Origin: Calendula officinalis
Lineage: Eukaryota; Streptophyta; Magnoliopsida; Asterales; Asteraceae
Assembly (NCBI GenBank): GCA_963853835.1
Contig: OY970822.1
Span: forward strand, 47,456,404-47,520,403
Direction: 5' to 3'
DNA: 64,000 nt
Shown: one piece after another, positions 1-10,474 of the stretch
Position numbering within the stretch: the stretch's first letter is position 1
How the letters are laid out: the number at the start of each line of letters is the position of its first letter
Program-made: the position numbers and the translations under genes
Notes under the pieces: model-generated
Seen by the model: only the letters and a program-made list of their open reading frames with translations
Database searches by the model: none
What the model was told of the DNA's origin: nothing

Positions 1-702
1 ATCATCATAAATGTGTGTGGGCATTGAGTGTTGAAAGATGAGTGATAGAAATCTGCAGAAAGGGACATTGCATTCCCTTGTGTTTGCTCGGACCAGAGTA
101 GCTAATTCATTGAAAATTAGGCGAGCAAAATCAATATTTCTTCCATAGTACAGAGCATGTACTATTTGCATCCCAAATTCGTTTATTTGGTCCAAAGCTC
201 CCGTCTTGTGGGTCATACATCGAATTATTGTTGTGATGAGAATACCCCACATAGGACCAAATTCATTTCTTTTGATTGTGCCCGTTGTTCCTCTTCGACC
301 CAGAAATGGCAGTACAGAGCGTGCCTCTGATCTATCAACAAACGGGTCATACTGAGCTTGGGAGGGAAGTCTCAGTGCTTCACGAATGATTGCAGTAGAA
401 ACAAAAGCTCATCTTTGATCCCTAATTACCCATCCAGCAATCATATCTGGAGAATCGAGTGTGGCAGAGTACCAAAACTCGCATAACATTTCTGGGTAAA
501 TTGCTCGAGGAGATAATGTCAGTGCACGAGTAATTGGGCAATGCTTCATAAAAGTCACGATGTTCGTGAATTCTTGGCATACCCAGGCTTGAGGAATATT
601 GAAATTTACTATGATGTTGTTCCTCGCAAACCTGGGTACTTCATTATTTCGGAATTGGATTTCCGATTCAACGTTTGGAGCAACAAAAGTGTAATTCGCC
701 AT
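1..702 (-). pseudogene. Third ORF of copia element 1, one in-frame stop, partial at window edge
   Basis: The frame opens with ATG at 702 (MANYTFVAPN...) and runs 97 codons to a TGA at 409-411. The same frame then stays open to base 1 without another stop (AFVSTAIIREALRLPSQAQY ... then FGPMWGILITTIIRCM). A single nonsense codon therefore splits what was one protein of at least 230 residues. I recall similar proteins in Asteraceae copia elements, with a conserved start MAN-x-x-F, a 'I-R-x-AL...FW-x-(S/T)A' stretch and a later 'FxPxWxxLIxTIIxC' block; this is memory, not a search. I see no signal peptide, membrane segment or known domain, so it is not obviously env-like. Position downstream of pol in the same orientation makes it part of the retrotransposon. 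Function unknown. Confidence 0.72.
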
Positions 703-1136
703 CTGTGATTGTGATTTGAAAAAGAATTTGCTTGCTAAGAGAAAGTGAAATCGTTAATCGCAGAGAGAATTGAAAATGAAAGAAAGAAATAACAGTTAAA
801 AAATTTGAAGTAAAAATAAACGGTTATTTATAGAAGATTTGAAAGATAATTAAGGTATTGGGAAGTAAAAACGGCTGATTTGACTGCCTTATCCTCTGCC
901 AACGGTAACTTTCTTATTAAGAAAGGTTACCGTTTGAGCAGTATGAGGATTAAGCTCGGTGTAAGAGCCGTCATACCCCAATACCGAGTTAAAAAAAAAT
1001 TTAATTAAAAAAATTTTTAAAAAATATAAAAACAATTAATTTACTCTTGAAATTAATAAAAAATAAAAAATAAAAAATTTTGATGATAACAGACTAGTGA
1101 TACTGAGTGGTCAGTATCAAAGAAATTTAATAAAGA
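703..1136 (-). other. Spacer between pol and third ORF of copia element 1
   Basis: AT-rich non-coding stretch. It contains an imperfect hairpin around 904-933 (CGGTAAC...GTTACCG arms) and copies of the element's recurring TGATACTGAGT-like motif (for example at 1097-1107). No gene is visible. It may hold the promoter or 5' leader for the third ORF. Confidence 0.5.
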
Positions 1137-4100
1137 TTAAGGATTCAACATACCTAATTGCCCTAGTAAATACATAAACCTTTCCTCAGGAAGAGGTTTA
1201 GTAAACACATCAGCCAATTGTTCATTTGTTGGTACATAATCTACTTCAACCTTACCTTTTTCCACATTATCTCGAATAAAGTGGTGTCTGATATCAATGT
1301 GCTTGGTTTTGGAGTGATAGACTGGGTTCTCTGTGATAGCAATAGCACTCTTGTTATCACAATGAATAGGAGTCTTATGAAAGTTGAACCCATAGTCTAA
1401 GAGTTGATACTGCATCCATAATAATTGAGCACAACAACTTCCTGCAGCAACATATTCTGCTTCTGCTGTGGAAGTTGCTACCGAATTTTGTTTCTTGGAT
1501 GACCAGCCAACTAGTCTTCCACCTAGGAATTGACATCCTCCACTTGTGCTCTTTCTGTCCAATCTACAACCTGCAAAATCTGCATCTGTGTACCCTTCAA
1601 GGTCAAAGTTTGAGTCTTTGGGATACCAAAGACCCAGGTTAGGAGTACCTGTAAGATATCTAAAGATGCGCTTAACTGCTTTCATGTGTGATTCTTTAGG
1701 ATCAGCCTGATACCGAGCACACAAACATGTGGCAAACATGATATCAGGCCTACTAGCAGTTAAGTAAAGTAAGGAACCAATCATACCTCGGTATGTGGAT
1801 TGACATACTGGTTTACCAGTTTCACCCTTACTTATCTTATCCTGAGTACCCATAGGAGTGTGCATGGAGGATAAATTTTCAAATTTGTATTTCTTTAACA
1901 TGTCATGCACATACTTACTTTGATTTATAAAAGTGCTATCAGGCTTTTGTTCAACTTGTAAACCAAGAAAGTAAGTAAGTTCTCCCATCATACTCATCTG
2001 ATACTGAGTTGACATTATCTTAGCAAACCAGTCACACATTGACTTGTCAGTGGAACCAAAGATAATATCATCTACATATATCTGAATGAGTAAGATGTCA
2101 GAACCTTTCCTTTTTGAAAATAATGTTTTATCAATTTTACCTCTTGTAAACTTATTTTCAATAAGATACTCAGACAAGGTGTCATACCAGGCTCTTGGAG
2201 CTTGTTTGAGCCCATATAGAGCTTTATCAAGCTTGAAAACATAATGAGGAAATTTGGGATCAACAAAACCTGGAGGTTGTTTAACATAAACTTCTTCTTG
2301 TAGTTTTCCATTTAGAAAAGCACTTTTGACATCCATCTGATAAACTTTGAAATTCTTAAAGGCTGCATATGCAAGATACAACCTAATAGCTTCAATTCTT
2401 GCAACTGGTGCAAAAGTTTCATCATAGTCAATGCCTTCTTCTTGCCTGTAACCTTGAGCAACTAACCTTGCTTTGTTTCTGATGACAACACCATCCTTGT
2501 CCATCTTGTTTCTGAACACCCACTTAGTACCAATAATAGTTTTGCCAGAAGGAGGTGGTACTAGGTTCCAAACTTTGTTTCTTTCAAACTCTGTGAGCTC
2601 TTCTTGCATAGCCTCTACCCAATCTTCATCTAATAAAGCTTCATCAGCTTTCTTTGGTTCAATGGTAGAAAGAAAACTTGAGAAGAAATAAAAGTTTGCA
2701 GTTGCTTGGGTTGGAAATTCTAATTTTCTTCTTGTTTGGACACCTTCTTCAATAGGACCAATAATGTTTGAGTGTGGATGGTCTCTGTGTTCCCTTAAAT
2801 TGTTTCCTAAGAGAGCATTTGAAATAGGATCAACAATATCTTGTTGATTTGGTGTGTTGTCTGTCTGATACTGAGTGGAATTCTGATCAGTATTAGACAG
2901 TGCAGGTTGCTGTTCGTCTTCATTTTGCAGAGTTGATGTGGATTCTTGTGAAGTGTTGGATGTTTCTCCTTCTTCATAAATAGAGTGGTTCAGATCATTA
3001 GTTGGAAACTCAGTATGGAGGTCCTCTGATATGGGAACCTCAGTATTAGTCTCATTTGAGTGATACTGAGTTTGAACTTGATCAGTTTCATTAAACTTAT
3101 TAGGAAGAAAGTGTGGATGAAACTTAGGCTTTTCAGCAATGGAGTGTTCTGGATTGCATAGAATATCTATGCCACTTAGGTCTTCACTTGCTGAGGTAGA
3201 ATGCTCATTCTGATCTTCATCGAATGTGACATGAATGGATTCTACAATCATCTTGGTTGAGATGATATACACTCTGAAAGCTTTAGAGTGTGGAGAGTAG
3301 CCCATGAACACACCTTCATTTGCTTTGGGAGCAAATTTATTGAGATTTTGTTTTGTACTGAGTACAAAACATTTACTCCCAAATATGTGGAAATATTCCA
3401 CATTAGGAATCTTGCCATTGTATAACTCATATGGAGTCTTCAGATGTCTTTGGACTATAGTGGCTCTATTCTGAGTGAAGTTTGCACAGTTTACAGCTTC
3501 AGCCCAGAAACTCAGTGCCAGTCCAGCATGGCATAATAAAGTTCTTGCAGCTTCAATCAGTGTTCTGTTCTTTCTTTCTACAACACCATTTTGTTGTGGT
3601 GTGTAGGCTGCAGAGAAGTTTTGAATGATTCCTTTTTCTTCACAGAAATCTGCTAATACTGAGTTCTTAAACTCAGTACCATGGTCACTTCTAAGTTGCT
3701 TGACCTTGTTGCCTTTTTGAAGTTCCTCTCTTTTTATAAAGGCAATGATTTCGGTTGTTGCATCTGACTTAGTCTTGAGGAAGATGACCCAAGTATATCT
3801 TGAAAATTCATCAACTAAGACTAGAGTATAGATCTTTTTGGCCAAAGATGGTGTGCTGATGGGGCCAAAAAGATCCATATGTATCATAGTAAGAGGTTCA
3901 TTGATGGAATGATTGACTTTAGATTTGAATGAACTCTTCTTCTGCTTGCCCATTTCACATGCTGAGCATAACTTATCTTTTGAATAAGTAATTGTGGGCA
4001 ATCCTCTCACCAGTTTCTTCATACTGAGCTCGTTGATATTTCTAAAATTGATGTGAGAGAGTTTCTTGTGCCATAGCCAATGTAATTCTGGCTTGACTTT

Positions 4101-4493
4101 AGAAAGCAGGCATACACGAATAGTTGGGTTTATTTCAGATAGGTTGACCACATATACATCTTTTTCTCTTCTAGCAATGAGTACGGGCTGCCCTTTATCA
4201 TTGTAGATGATTCCTGCAACCTTTCTGAATCGAGCTTCATTGTCATCATCACACATCTGGCTGATACTGAGCAGATTGTGTTTTAGACCCTCTACATAGG
4301 CAACTCTTTTAAAAGTTATGTTGCCTGCCTTGATCACACCATAACCTCTTGTCTTTCCCACCGAGTCATCTCCAAACTTGACAGAAGGACCCTTCTCTGG
4401 AGTATAATTGAGAAGGTATTCCATACTGCCTGTCATGTGTCTTGAGCAGCCACTATCTAAGTACCACTTTCTGTCACCCTGCACAAGACACAA
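1137..4493 (-). CDS. Copia pol polyprotein (PR-IN-RT-RNase H), intact frame
   Basis: 1118-codon open frame. An aspartic protease motif WYLDSGCSRHMTG lies near residues 11-23. GAG-pre-integrase follows (LWHKKLSHINF, then CSACEMGK). The integrase core keeps D-D-E (HMDLFGP, RSDHGTEF, NGVVERKN). Reverse transcriptase has MDVKSAFLNG, YGLKQAPRAWY and the catalytic YVDD near residue 805. RNase H ends the protein (YTDADFAGC, STAEAEYVA, HIDIRHHFIRD, DVFTKPL). The protein cuts itself, copies element RNA to DNA and integrates it. The frame does not begin with ATG: the first codon is TTG, nine bases after the gag stop and in the -1 frame relative to gag. Expression must use frameshifting, re-initiation or splicing. 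No inactivating change is visible. Confidence 0.95.
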   Translation of the reverse strand: MCLVQGDRKWYLDSGCSRHMTGSMEYLLNYTPEKGPSVKFGDDSVGKTRGYGVIKAGNITFKRVAYVEGLKHNLLSISQMCDDDNEARFRKVAGIIYNDKGQPVLIARREKDVYVVNLSEINPTIRVCLLSKVKPELHWLWHKKLSHINFRNINELSMKKLVRGLPTITYSKDKLCSACEMGKQKKSSFKSKVNHSINEPLTMIHMDLFGPISTPSLAKKIYTLVLVDEFSRYTWVIFLKTKSDATTEIIAFIKREELQKGNKVKQLRSDHGTEFKNSVLADFCEEKGIIQNFSAAYTPQQNGVVERKNRTLIEAARTLLCHAGLALSFWAEAVNCANFTQNRATIVQRHLKTPYELYNGKIPNVEYFHIFGSKCFVLSTKQNLNKFAPKANEGVFMGYSPHSKAFRVYIISTKMIVESIHVTFDEDQNEHSTSASEDLSGIDILCNPEHSIAEKPKFHPHFLPNKFNETDQVQTQYHSNETNTEVPISEDLHTEFPTNDLNHSIYEEGETSNTSQESTSTLQNEDEQQPALSNTDQNSTQYQTDNTPNQQDIVDPISNALLGNNLREHRDHPHSNIIGPIEEGVQTRRKLEFPTQATANFYFFSSFLSTIEPKKADEALLDEDWVEAMQEELTEFERNKVWNLVPPPSGKTIIGTKWVFRNKMDKDGVVIRNKARLVAQGYRQEEGIDYDETFAPVARIEAIRLYLAYAAFKNFKVYQMDVKSAFLNGKLQEEVYVKQPPGFVDPKFPHYVFKLDKALYGLKQAPRAWYDTLSEYLIENKFTRGKIDKTLFSKRKGSDILLIQIYVDDIIFGSTDKSMCDWFAKIMSTQYQMSMMGELTYFLGLQVEQKPDSTFINQSKYVHDMLKKYKFENLSSMHTPMGTQDKISKGETGKPVCQSTYRGMIGSLLYLTASRPDIMFATCLCARYQADPKESHMKAVKRIFRYLTGTPNLGLWYPKDSNFDLEGYTDADFAGCRLDRKSTSGGCQFLGGRLVGWSSKKQNSVATSTAEAEYVAAGSCCAQLLWMQYQLLDYGFNFHKTPIHCDNKSAIAITENPVYHSKTKHIDIRHHFIRDNVEKGKVEVDYVPTNEQLADVFTKPLPEERFMYLLGQLGMLNP

Positions 4494-4501
4494 AATAAGA
4501 G

Positions 4502-7075
4502 TTAGTTCTTTTTAGGAACCCATTTTTGAATGGGACCTTTGGTGGGATAAACACAATTTGACTTGATCTCTTTATGTGGAGAGGTCGGTATCACTTCAGG
4601 GGTAACTTTAGAAGTTTTCTTTGGTGATACTGACTTAGTTTCTCTCCTTTTCTTTGGTACTGAGTACCTAGGACTTGAGAGATCAGTCCAGCATTCATCT
4701 CCCTTATGACCAGTATAATGACATCTATAACATTTTCTAGGTCTATTTCTAAACATATTTTCATATGGTATTTTAGAAAAATGTTTCACTTTTGGTAGGT
4801 CAGTATGAACGAGTTTTGCAAATTGTTTACTTAAAGATTTGACCTGATCACCAAGTGTTTTTAAAATGTTAATTTTGTTATTTCTAATAGATGTATTAAC
4901 ATTGTTTTTAACTGGTTTAGGAGATGGAGGATCTGGTTGCTTATTTTTATTTGGCAGAGAAGTCTTTCTGATATTATTAGTGGTAGACTTCTTGTCTTTG
5001 CCAACCAAAGACCTAGTTGAAGTTGTTTTTTGTTTATCATGTTTTGAAGGAACAACTTTAACAGGTTCTTTAGATGTCTCAGTATATAATGTTTCTGTTC
5101 CTGCAACTTCTGTATTTGATGCAACATGTGAGATAGAAGTTGTCTTATTATCATTATATAATTCAAAAGTTGTTGTATTAAATAATAATTCAAAAGGTGG
5201 AACAGCAGAAGTGTCATACTGAACTATTGGTAGCTCGGTATCAGAAATTTCTGTTATTTGAAATTCAATACTGAGTTCTTGTAGCTCAGTATAGCACTTT
5301 GAGCAGATGGAAGGACCAATAGGTTTTTCTAAAATTTCATTTTCTTCATCATCTGACTCAGTTTGACATCCAACTTCACATAAAGTTTTAGCTTTTACAA
5401 AATTAATAGGGTTCATAGTAGAAAACTCTTCAAAAAAATCAGCAAAATTGTTCCTGTTTTTAAATTGAGGATCAACACCAAGGGCAGCCCTCACATTTTC
5501 TGGAAATTGTTCATTTAAACACTTATTTAATTTTATTGAAGCATTTCCCCAAGATTTACACTGTTTTTCAAATTTCTCTTTTTCAAGTTTGTGTAAATGA
5601 GCTTTATCAGCTAATCTTTGGTTAATGTCTTTTAAATCTGAAAAGTTTAGTTCTAAATCTTTATATTTTGCTAATTTATCCAAGTTTTCATTATTTACCC
5701 TTTCAAGTTCTTTAATTGTTAATTTTAAAGCTTTTTCTTTTTGTACAGAAGTTTTAAGATCAACAAGCATATACTCAAAAATCTTGGTTTTTTCATTCAC
5801 TGAATAAGTTTGAAAGGAACTTACCTTGTACAACTGAGTGGAATCCCAATCAGTATGAACACTCATCCTCTCAGCCTCTTTGATATCCTTTTCAAAGGAA
5901 CTCTTCAAATCATCTTCAGTGAAAGCCATAAAGGCTTTATTCTCAATCTCTTCTTCATCATCACTTAACTCTTCATCCATCCAGGCTTCTGAGTAAAGTG
6001 CTTGATGAGGTGCTCCATTTCCTTCTGCCCTCTTTCCCTTGCTCCAATTCTTTAGCTTGACATATTTGTCTCTATATCTTTTTGCTCGGTATGCAATCTT
6101 GTCATTTTGATCAGTCTCAGAAGACTTGGTATGACAATTTGCAGCAATATGTCCAGGCTTTCCACACCTATAGCATAGACCTGATCTTGGGTCAGTATTA
6201 GAAGAGCTAACACCAAGCCTCTTCTTCTTCAACTGATCCAGCTTCATAGACATGAGAGCCATTTGAGTTTCAAGCTCTTGTGCCTCAGCATCAGCAAGAT
6301 CAACTTCTGGTTCATCTGGCTCAGTCACAGTATAAGCCTGTTGCACAACTAGAGCCATACCAGTGGAAGACTTGTCAGTTTTCTTCCAGTTGATCAGTCT
6401 TGCAGCATTATTCTCCTCATGATTCAGCATTAGACCATACAAAGTTTGAAGAGTGTATGACTCAATGTTGTTAGCAGCATTGACAGAGTTTGTCATGTCA
6501 AGAAATTGTTGAGGAAGACTATCCAGGAACTTTTGAACAAGCTCTCCTTCCTCTTTCACAATGCCTACACTGATTAAATCATGGATAACGGTATTGAACC
6601 TGTTATAGAGAGTGGTGATGTCTTCATTTGGAGTTGAAAAGAAATTTTCATATTTCCTTCTCATGTTGCTTTTTCTTTGCAACTTCACCTTTGCTGTACC
6701 TTCATAAGTGACTGATAGGCTATCCCACATAGCCTTTGCTGTTGGCAATTTCATAATTGCATTAAGTATCTCTTTGGTAACAGCATTACCAATCACCCCT
6801 TTAGCTCTGGAGTCTAAAGCATACAACTGACGGTCAGTATCAGTCCAGTTGTGCTTTAGTTTAGGTACAGATCTTATGCCCTCAGGAGCATCATCAGTAG
6901 CAGCAACAGGTTCCACAGTTTGTGGAATGATGGGACCATCATTTAGCACAGTGAGCATCTCATGGTGAATAGATTCAAGATACCACTGAGCTTTAAGCTT
7001 CCATTGATGGAAGTCTTTTCCATCAATGGTGGGTACTCCCTTTCCAGACATAATTGGTGCAACAATTGTAGACAT
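4502..7075 (-). CDS. Copia gag (UBN2-type) with zinc knuckles
   Basis: 857 residues from ATG at 7075 (MSTIVAPIMSGKGVP). The N-terminal third is a copia gag domain (DFHQWKLKAQWYLES, AMWDSLSVTYEGT, DLISVGIVKEEGELVQKFLDSLP). A CCHC zinc knuckle CYRCGKPGHIAANC lies near residue 305 and a second CYRCHYTGHKGDEC near residue 795. The middle is lysine/glutamate-rich with coiled-coil character. Gag packages the RNA in virus-like particles. At 857 residues it is longer than ordinary copia gags, as in SIRE-type elements. The stop at 4502-4504 is followed directly by pol in another frame. Confidence 0.92.
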   Translation of the reverse strand: MSTIVAPIMSGKGVPTIDGKDFHQWKLKAQWYLESIHHEMLTVLNDGPIIPQTVEPVAATDDAPEGIRSVPKLKHNWTDTDRQLYALDSRAKGVIGNAVTKEILNAIMKLPTAKAMWDSLSVTYEGTAKVKLQRKSNMRRKYENFFSTPNEDITTLYNRFNTVIHDLISVGIVKEEGELVQKFLDSLPQQFLDMTNSVNAANNIESYTLQTLYGLMLNHEENNAARLINWKKTDKSSTGMALVVQQAYTVTEPDEPEVDLADAEAQELETQMALMSMKLDQLKKKRLGVSSSNTDPRSGLCYRCGKPGHIAANCHTKSSETDQNDKIAYRAKRYRDKYVKLKNWSKGKRAEGNGAPHQALYSEAWMDEELSDDEEEIENKAFMAFTEDDLKSSFEKDIKEAERMSVHTDWDSTQLYKVSSFQTYSVNEKTKIFEYMLVDLKTSVQKEKALKLTIKELERVNNENLDKLAKYKDLELNFSDLKDINQRLADKAHLHKLEKEKFEKQCKSWGNASIKLNKCLNEQFPENVRAALGVDPQFKNRNNFADFFEEFSTMNPINFVKAKTLCEVGCQTESDDEENEILEKPIGPSICSKCYTELQELSIEFQITEISDTELPIVQYDTSAVPPFELLFNTTTFELYNDNKTTSISHVASNTEVAGTETLYTETSKEPVKVVPSKHDKQKTTSTRSLVGKDKKSTTNNIRKTSLPNKNKQPDPPSPKPVKNNVNTSIRNNKINILKTLGDQVKSLSKQFAKLVHTDLPKVKHFSKIPYENMFRNRPRKCYRCHYTGHKGDECWTDLSSPRYSVPKKRRETKSVSPKKTSKVTPEVIPTSPHKEIKSNCVYPTKGPIQKWVPKKN

Positions 7076-7159
7076 TTTGGATTTTTGAGTGTTGGAGGGA
7101 TAGATGTAGGAAATGGCTGCCAGGGTTATAGATCGACTAAATAAGAGATTATTTAGCCT

Positions 7160-7171
7160 GCTCTGATACCA
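7160..7171 (-). promoter_or_regulatory. Primer binding site of copia element 1 (initiator tRNA-Met)
   Basis: The minus strand reads TGGTATCAGAGC, the standard plant PBS complementary to the 3' end of initiator methionyl-tRNA. It starts two bases inside the LTR end. Confidence 0.92.
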
Positions 7172-7173
7172 GT

Positions 7174-7662
7174 TGTTAGGTCACAACACCCCTGGTTTGT
7201 TAGTTAATTGATTAGATTGATTATACAAGAGACAATTAAAGTGTAAAACACAGTATTAGAGTCGGTGTACAAATCCACTAAGTGTGGTATGCTGCGGAAA
7301 AGCAATACCACTGATCAATTACAAGATATGAAAGTGTAGAGTGAATTGGTGAGTACTCCTTTGCAAGATGATCTCTATTTATAATGTTATAGAGATCTTA
7401 CATAATGAGCAGAGGAGTAACCGAAGGACTAAGCAAGGAAAATGACTAAGATCAAGGGATTTGATCTTAGTCCGTTACTATACTGAGTATCACTCAGTCC
7501 TTCTACTCAGTCTTTGTACTCAGTATCACTATCTGATACTGAGTGCTGATACTGAGTTCCAATACTGATCACTCAGTATCAGACCTAAACTTAGCTATAT
7601 TATTCTACATATAAATCAAAGCTAGTCTAGGTTGTTTTGTTATCTTAAGATCTAAAGGGGCA
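7174..7662 (-). repeat. 5' LTR of copia element 1
   Basis: 489 bp bounded by TG...CA. On the minus strand it begins TGCCCCTTTAG and ends GACCTAACA next to the PBS. A TATA-like TTATAAATAG lies near 7380. The U3 part (7485-7590) is packed with repeats of the motif TGATACTGAGT in both orientations. The outer border is set where the copia integrase frame of element 2 breaks off; the five bases outside are AGGCT, but the matching target duplication is off-window. Confidence 0.82.
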
Positions 7663-8870
7663 AGGCTTTTTGCCTTAACAAGTACCCGACAAAAACTCCT
7701 TCATCAGCTTTAGCTTCAAATTTATTTAATTTGTCTTTGTCATTTAGGATGAAGAACCGACTCCCAAAAATATGGAAAAATTTTACATTTGGAATCCGGT
7801 TATTAATGAGTTCATATGGAGTTTTGTTGTAGGTTTTGTTGATGATCGAACGATTTTGAGTGAAACATACCATACTTATGGCTTCAGCCCAAAGAGATAA
7901 TGGGAGTTTTGAAAATGAAAGCATAGTATGAGCAGCTTCAACTAAGGTACGATTTCTACGTTCAACAACCCCATTTTGTTGAGGAGTTCGGGCAGCGGAA
8001 AATAGATGAGTTATACCAACTGATGCAAGAAAAGAATCTAAAGTTTGATTTTTAAATTCAGTCTCATTATCAGTACGAATTGTATGGACTTTTAAATCCA
8101 AATGTCTGAGTTTTCTTGATGAAAGTGATAATGATATCAGCTGCTTCATCTTTTGTACGTAAGAAATGAACCCATGTATAACGTGAATAATCATCAACAA
8201 TTACCAACACATATCTTTTACCAGCCATTGATTGTACGCTTGTTGGGCCACATAAATCCATATGAAGTAATTCAAGCGGTTTTGAAGTACTAGGAACAGG
8301 TTTGTACTTATGAGACTTTTTAGTCATTTTACCCAGTTCGCAAGACGAACAAAGATGATCCTTAACAAATTTAACATCTGGAAGACCAGAGACATGACCA
8401 CCTTTTACCAATTTATTGATCGTTTTGAAATTAAGGTGAGAAAGACGACGGTGCCATAACCATGATTCATGTGACGACGCCGTTGTCATTAAGCATACTT
8501 CATCAAGTGGGACCACGTCATTCAAATTAATTGTAAAAAGATTCGTCTCACGAGTTCCGGTCAGAAGTTCTTCGCCTTCATAGGTACGAACAACACATTT
8601 CTTTATTCGAAAATTGACTTCCAATGTTTTATCACAAAATTGACCAATACTAAAAAGATAGTGTGCAAGATCTTCAACATAAGTGACATTTCGGATGATT
8701 AAATTGTGACGAATTATATCTCCAATACCCATTATGGCAGCTAAATGGTCATTCCCAAACTGAACAGTTCCCAAATATTTGTCTCTATAATTTGTTAATA
8801 ATTTCTTGTTTCCGGTCATGTGTCTTGAACAACCAGATCAAGATACCAAATATTCGACATAAAACAATTA
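7663..8870 (-). pseudogene. Copia 2 pol fragment (protease, GAG-pre-integrase, integrase)
   Basis: Near 8820-8850 the protease motif is recognisable but broken by a small deletion at the catalytic DSG triplet: the frame before it reads WYLD and the frame after it reads GCSRHMTGNKKLL. The GAG-pre-integrase block follows (LWHRRLSHLNF, CSSCELGK). The integrase core has HMDLCGP, then a frameshift between about 8200 and 8070, then RTDNETEF and NGVVERRNRTL. Coding sequence ends at GYLLRQKA where the LTR of element 1 starts. No RT is present. Clearly dead. Confidence 0.85.
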
Positions 8871-9041
8871 AAAAATTGAAGTACCCAATCAGTTATGGGT
8901 CCTAAACGATTAGTATGAGATGTTTTATGTAGTGACCTAAAAAATTTAGGGTGTTGAAGAACTGCAAGGAGGTAGTTCTGGTTTTGTTAATTTGATAGTC
9001 CATTTTAAAGATTTCTCAGGAGAATGTAAGATCCAGTTTGA

Positions 9042-10458
9042 TTATTCATTTTTAATCCATTTATATTTAACAAACTTGGATGGTTTTTGATTTGGCTTGT
9101 GAGATGGAGTCGAGGAACCGGAATTTGGCGATTTAGGTGCATACACTACGCGATAAACGGATTTTGGCGATTTATGTGTAGAAACTACGCGATAAACTGA
9201 TTTTGGCGATTTAAGTGCAAAACCTACACAATAAACTGATTTTGGAGATTTAGGAGAAGAACGTGTAGTTAGAGGTGTTTGAGATCGATCGAGCATTGTT
9301 TTGCAAGGTTCTGGATAATAACTTGTACATGAATGAATGATTGAACCATTTTTATGAAGAACATCATGTCGAGGACCACAAGGAGCATCTTTTCTAACAA
9401 AATATCGTGTATCATATTGAGAAATTGGTTTATTAGTTTTTTTTATCAAAATAAATCTTTTTGCCAGTTTTATCTGTTTTAACAATCAAATTGACACCAT
9501 TAACAGTGAAATTAACAGGACGATAAATTGCAGAATCATATACAATCCCATAAAGTGTAGCAGGAGAAATAAACTTTGTTGAGTTATTACATTTATTTGA
9601 ATTAGAAAAAGAAGAAGCTAGAAACGAAGGAGATCTAGACTTCTTAAGCTCCTTGGACTTAAGAATACTAGACTTAGTCGAATTAGACTTCTTAAACTGC
9701 TCAACTTCTTTCACTCCGACTTGCAATGGCTTCTTAAGCTTGGAATTTAAATTTCAATCTGAAAAATTTAAAACAGGAGAATTAGAATCTCGTCTTAAAA
9801 GAATTGGAGTTTTAGGAGAAGAAGAATTAGAATTTTGAGATATTGGCTTTGAAGAAGCATTTGGATTAGAAATCTTCTGAATAGAAACCGATTTTATTTC
9901 AACAAATTTATCTTCTAATTCATGAATTTTTGTTTGTAAAACTGGTTTTTGTTTGTCAAACGCCTTATGTGTTTCATCTATTTCAGTTTCCAATTGACAA
10001 AAGTTCTTTTCAAGAATTAGATTTGGTACATAAATATTTGGTGTAACCTTTTGTTGAGTAACAGCATTTCCTTTAATTTCAAATTCTTCTGGTTTTATAA
10101 TAGGAAAATAATCATCATTTTCAAATTGAGCCTTTTTAGTTTCATATGTTTTATTTAATGCAGTGTAATTGAAACTAATTTGGACATTCTCCTTTTTAGC
10201 TCTGTTGAAGGCCTCTATTTCTTCTTCCTCATCAGTCATCCAAATGAAGCGTTGCGAGATTCCATTGTGCATGTATCTTGAATCATATAATGTAGGAACC
10301 ATTTTGCACGCGGTCTTAAGGTACTTTGGATTGTCAGCTCCTAGCCCTTCTCGTGAATTGAAGTATTTGAAGTCTTTGGGCTTGTTAAGATGAATGGTTT
10401 GATCAGTGTGTCCTCTTTTGACAATCAATTCCTCAAGATGTTTGATATGTGAATTCAA
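9042..10458 (-). pseudogene. Copia 2 gag-pol linker region, broken into three frames
   Basis: Three consecutive minus-strand frames (10458-9754, 9726-9433, 9485-9042) look like pieces of one long region between the zinc knuckle and the protease. The first has a coiled-coil-like segment (ETEIDETHKAFDKQKPVLQ). The last has a repeated KSPKSVYRVV peptide, four times with variation. I recognise no catalytic domain. Frameshifts separate the pieces. Long linkers of this kind occur in some plant copia polyproteins; assignment rests on position and orientation. Confidence 0.6.
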
Positions 10459-10474
10459 TTTATTGGTTTAATTC

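Larger units (their letters stand above)
1..7662 (-). mobile_element. Ty1/copia LTR retrotransposon 1 (SIRE-like), nearly intact, 3' end outside window
   Basis: Read on the minus strand the order is LTR (7662-7174), primer binding site, gag (7075-4502), pol (4493-1137), a 430-bp spacer and a third ORF (702 to the window edge). Protease, integrase, reverse transcriptase, RNase H in that order is the copia arrangement. A long extra ORF after pol is typical of SIRE/Maximus-type copia elements. Gag and pol have no internal stop codons, so the insertion looks young, but the 3' LTR is outside the window and LTR divergence cannot be measured. The 5' LTR abuts sequence encoding a second copia integrase that stops abruptly at 7663, so this element appears nested in element 2. 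Lineage is inferred from layout and motifs. Confidence 0.9.

Noticed and set aside
4861..5222. 118-codon frames on both strands inside gag of copia 1
   Set aside because: Shadows of the intact gag frame.
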